Below are positions 6,475 through 7,917 of a DNA stretch of 7,917 nucleotides, piece by piece. The stretch is from contig DAHWNE010000450.1 of assembly GCA_027340195.1 (NCBI GenBank), forward strand, positions 1 through 7,917. Reading direction: 5' to 3'. The notes under the pieces were generated by a model that saw nothing but the letters and a program-made list of their open reading frames with translations, did no database searches and was not told the DNA's origin. How positions within the stretch are numbered: the first letter of the stretch is position 1; each line of letters starts with the position of its first letter. The position numbers and the translations under genes were made by a program. This stretch comes from Acetobacteraceae bacterium (GTDB lineage Bacteria; Pseudomonadota; Alphaproteobacteria; Acetobacterales; Acetobacteraceae).

Positions 6475-6502
6475 CGAAGCTGCCCTGTCGGCGGGTGCTT
6501 CG
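6475..6502 (-). other. Small inverted repeat just upstream of the ATP-grasp/alpha-E start
   Basis: On the coding strand CGAAGC and GCTTCG form a 6-bp stem with a 16-nt loop, ending 4 nt before the ATG at 6470. The only Shine-Dalgarno-like bases (CAGGG) lie in the loop. It occupies much of the 67-nt gap after the DUF1847 stop. It may affect translation initiation, or may be chance in GC-rich DNA. Confidence 0.25.
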
Positions 6503-6537
6503 CAAGCTTGCCGGCGGCGCCGGGATGATCCCCCGCC

Positions 6538-7242
6538 TCAGCCGCGGTCGGCCCGGGCCGGATGGCGCGGCAGCTTGCGCGGCGCCGCCGGCCGTTCCTT
6601 GCCCCAGACGCGCGCGTAATAGGTATCGGCGAGCTGCAATGCCGCCACCGGGTTGTGGCCCAGCACCCGGTCCTTGGCCACCAGCACCGTGCAGGGCGCG
6701 GCCGAATATTTGAAGAACAGGCTGTCATGGCCGATGCAGAGGCCGAGCACGACGTTGAACTCGGCGCCGTGCGCATTCAGCAGTTCGGCCTGCGCGACCG
6801 GGTTGCACAACGCCTCGAACTGGCCGGGGCGGATTTTCTCCTGCTCGGTCAGGCCGAGCTCCTCCTTCGGGATCGCGCCGTTCTTGCAGGCGACGGAGAC
6901 CACCTCGAAGCCGTGGCTTTCCAGGATTGCGGTCAGGGTCATGGCGTGATCGACGAAGCTGATGCAGTTGGCGATGCCGATGCGGCGATAGCCCATGCGT
7001 CGGGCGAAGGCGGCGATCTCCTCCACCCGGGTCCATTTGCAGTAGCCCTCGGCCTCGACCTGCGCCGAGGCGACGGAGATGCGCCTGGTCTCGGGATCGT
7101 CGTAGAGCGCGCGGGCTCGCGCCTGCGCGTCCGGGTCCACCTTGGACGGGCAGAAGCCGGGGCCGCGCGCCTCGGCCTCGCCCTGGCGGCAGGCCCGCAC
7201 GCTGGGGGGACAATAGGCGCAGAAGGGGTCCTGGTAGGTCAT
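6538..7242 (-). CDS. DUF1847 cysteine-rich protein, probable metal-binding
   Basis: 234 residues from an ATG with a good GAGGAA Shine-Dalgarno (7248-7253, 5-nt spacing). It matches DUF1847 (PF08901), a family of unknown function. Ten cysteines are spread in conserved-looking settings: FCAYC (7-11), C18, C31, GYCKWTRVEEI (67-77), GIANCISF (89-96), ACKNG (118-122), ALCNP (144-148), GLCIGHDSLFFKYS (167-180) and APCTVLVAKDRVLGHNPVAA (182-201). C8, C11, C18 and C31 would make an N-terminal metal or Fe-S site; C93, C119, C146 and C169 lie in a Rossmann-like alternation of strands and helices. No signal peptide or membrane helix is seen, so it is cytosolic. It lies 67 nt upstream of the ATP-grasp/alpha-E gene on the same strand and may be the first gene of that operon. 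A few residues at the C-terminus (PRKLPRHPARADRG) look unconserved. Confidence 0.88.
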   Translation of the reverse strand: MTYQDPFCAYCPPSVRACRQGEAEARGPGFCPSKVDPDAQARARALYDDPETRRISVASAQVEAEGYCKWTRVEEIAAFARRMGYRRIGIANCISFVDHAMTLTAILESHGFEVVSVACKNGAIPKEELGLTEQEKIRPGQFEALCNPVAQAELLNAHGAEFNVVLGLCIGHDSLFFKYSAAPCTVLVAKDRVLGHNPVAALQLADTYYARVWGKERPAAPRKLPRHPARADRG

Positions 7243-7301
7243 GGCGCTTCCTCGGCGTTCGTTCGCACCCGCCAGCCTCGGGCCGGCCCGGCGCGGGCGC
7301 A

Positions 7302-7315
7302 TTGATCCAGCGCAA
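7302..7315. promoter_or_regulatory. Degenerate FNR/FixK-like box upstream of the HIG1-like gene
   Basis: TTGAT-CCAG-CGCAA matches 8 of the 10 fixed positions of the FNR/FixK consensus TTGAT-N4-ATCAA. It sits about 52 bp before the ATG at 7361, a typical distance for an activator, and also lies upstream of the divergent DUF1847 gene. One 14-bp near-match is weak evidence on its own; oxygen control would suit a hypoxia-family protein. Confidence 0.28.
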
Positions 7316-7360
7316 AGGCGGCGGGCTGACGGCGGACGGGAAGCGATGTAGGGTGGCGAG

Positions 7361-7555
7361 ATGTCGGTGCTGCTCGCGATTCTGCTGATCCTTGCCATGC
7401 TGGGCGTGCTGGGCGTGCTGTTCGCGGGGCTGCTGGGGGTGGCGCGCGGGGGCGGCGATCCGGCGCGCTCCAATCGGCTGATGCGCTGGCGGGTGGTGCT
7501 GCAAGCGGTGGCGATCGGGCTGTTCCTGCTGCTGCTGTGGGCGCTGCATCGCTAG
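7361..7555 (+). CDS. Twin-transmembrane-helix small protein, HIG1 (hypoxia-induced) family
   Basis: 64 residues. Two hydrophobic helices, at about 3-27 and 44-61, are joined by a short basic loop, ARGGGDPARSNRLMRWR. The pattern 'GVLFAGLLGVARGG...SNRLMRWRVVLQAVAIGLF' fits the bacterial HIG1_N family (PF04588), which carries the R-x3-N..LM..RV..Q signature around residues 36-50. Mitochondrial relatives (Rcf1/HIGD) associate with cytochrome c oxidase and respiratory supercomplexes. In alphaproteobacteria a similar role is inferred rather than proven. AGGGTGG at about 7350-7356 provides the ribosome site. It is divergent from DUF1847 across 118 nt and is not beside the oxidase subunit IV gene, though both could serve the same aa3 oxidase. 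The inner-membrane location follows from the helices. Confidence 0.82.
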   Translation: MSVLLAILLILAMLGVLGVLFAGLLGVARGGGDPARSNRLMRWRVVLQAVAIGLFLLLLWALHR

Positions 7556-7590
7556 CGGCGCGCGGGGGACCGGATGGGGCGGTGCATTTT

Positions 7591-7640
7591 GTGAATCGCT
7601 CCGTGGTCCCCCGTGGTCCTCAGCGCCCTCCGTGTTGAAC
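7591..7640. repeat. Intergenic repeat of the CTCCGTGGTCC / GTGTTGAA type
   Basis: A tandem pair, CCGTGGTCCC (7601-7610) and CCGTGGTCCT (7611-7620), is followed by CCTCCGTGTTGAAC, with GTGAATCGCT on the left. Read on the minus strand it would encode FNTEGAEDHGGPRSDSQ, the low-complexity 'FNTEDTEDTE' peptide often mis-annotated as a small hypothetical protein from this kind of dispersed repeat. It lies just after the HIG1-like gene. The rest of 7556-7743 shows no gene. It includes an AT-richer patch (about 7684-7709) with a weak CTAAT/ATTAG inverted repeat (7692-7696 and 7705-7709). Confidence 0.6.
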
Positions 7641-7743
7641 ACTCAGGGAAGCACAAGCGCCGCGGAATTGGCTCGGGGAGGCATATAGTTTCTAATACGC
7701 AACAATTAGGGCGCGCGTCATCGCTCGCTCCCGGGCATGCGCC

Positions 7744-7917
7744 TCACCCTCGGAACGGAACATGGACCTCCAGCAGATCCGGGATCGGCAGCAGCCCCAT
7801 CCACACCGGCCGCTTGTCGTGACTGTAGCGCGGCTCGTGCTTGCGGGCGTTCTGCTGGAACGGGTGATCGGGAAACATGCAGTATTTCCGCAACACCTGC
7901 TCCTGGCTCATGGTCTT
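7744..7917 (-). CDS. C-terminal end of an unrecognised protein
   Basis: An open frame enters from the right edge and runs 57 residues to a TGA at 7744-7746. It includes LRKYCMFPDHPFQQNARKH, then RYSHDKRPVWMGLLPIPDL and LEVHVPFRG at the end. The composition is protein-like: varied residues, aromatic and charged side chains, and a PVWMGLLPIPDL segment that reads like a beta-strand and turn, unlike the Arg/Ala/Pro shadows common in this DNA. I do not recognise the family. An ATG at residue 3 (7909-7911) could start a 55-aa protein, but the frame is open to the edge and no strong ribosome site is visible, so a longer gene continuing beyond the window is more likely. Confidence 0.6.
   Translation of the reverse strand, partial: KTMSQEQVLRKYCMFPDHPFQQNARKHEPRYSHDKRPVWMGLLPIPDLLEVHVPFRG

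Noticed and set aside
4584..6713. A 709-codon open frame on the plus strand
   Set aside because: It is antisense to the ATP-grasp/alpha-E gene, is rich in R, G, Q and H, and has no domain. Long shadow frames are expected at this GC content.
6471..6776. An N-terminal extension of 102 codons of the ATP-grasp/alpha-E frame
   Set aside because: It overlaps the 3' part of the well-supported DUF1847 gene in another frame and has an S/R/A/P-rich shadow composition. The family N-terminus starts at MSLDEM.
7280..7289. GGGCCGGCCC palindrome in the DUF1847/HIG1-like spacer
   Set aside because: Short G/C-only palindromes arise often by chance in DNA of this composition, and there is no supporting context.
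7243..7473. An N-terminal extension of DUF1847 starting at 7473
   Set aside because: It is antisense to the HIG1-like gene and S/R/P-rich, while the ATG at 7242 has a strong ribosome site.
7613..7822. A 69-codon plus-strand frame after the HIG1-like gene
   Set aside because: It starts inside the intergenic repeat, has no ribosome site, and overlaps the minus-strand C-terminus at 7744-7917, which looks more protein-like.
1..7917. tRNA, rRNA, CRISPR array or transposase
   Set aside because: I looked for tRNA T-loop (GTTCAA/GTTCGA) context, regularly spaced repeats and transposase motifs and saw none.

Overview
The window is strongly GC-rich, compact bacterial chromosome. Several small families point to an alphaproteobacterium, most plausibly Acetobacteraceae or another Rhodospirillales member: the one-helix aa3-oxidase subunit IV, the FYDLN-acid protein (TIGR02300) and the twin-transmembrane HIG1-like protein. 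The lineage is an inference from these families and base composition; no rRNA or tRNA gene is present to confirm it.

Left part (1-2245, + strand): the 3' end of purM overlaps purN by 4 nt, giving a purine-biosynthesis pair. A 50-residue cytochrome c oxidase subunit IV gene follows. Next is a FYDLN-acid gene whose zinc-ribbon half and acidic half lie in different frames, as if one base had been lost. Two adjacent GC-rich inverted repeats then separate it from a short-chain dehydrogenase/reductase.

Middle (2264-3352): an HxlR-type regulator on the minus strand faces away from a YbaK/prolyl-tRNA editing-like gene. The spacer between them holds a perfect 7-1-7 palindrome, CTTGCAT-G-ATGCAAG, a good candidate operator.

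Right-middle (3229-7242, minus strand): three genes read in the order DUF1847 cysteine-rich protein, then a fused circularly permuted ATP-grasp/alpha-E protein (759 aa), then a transglutaminase-like protease (321 aa). The last two overlap in GTGA and are presumably translationally coupled. ATP-grasp, alpha-E and transglutaminase genes together form a widespread but biochemically undefined module, predicted by comparative genomics to make or process a peptide-like product. This is the most interesting system in the window. The transglutaminase gene also overlaps the 3' end of the convergent YbaK-like gene by 124 nt.

Right end (7361-7917): a small HIG1-like twin-helix membrane protein gene is preceded by a degenerate FNR/FixK-like box. 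After it comes an intergenic repeat of the widespread 'CTCCGTGGTCC...GTGTTGAA' type, a short AT-richer patch, and the C-terminus of an unrecognised minus-strand gene that runs off the window.
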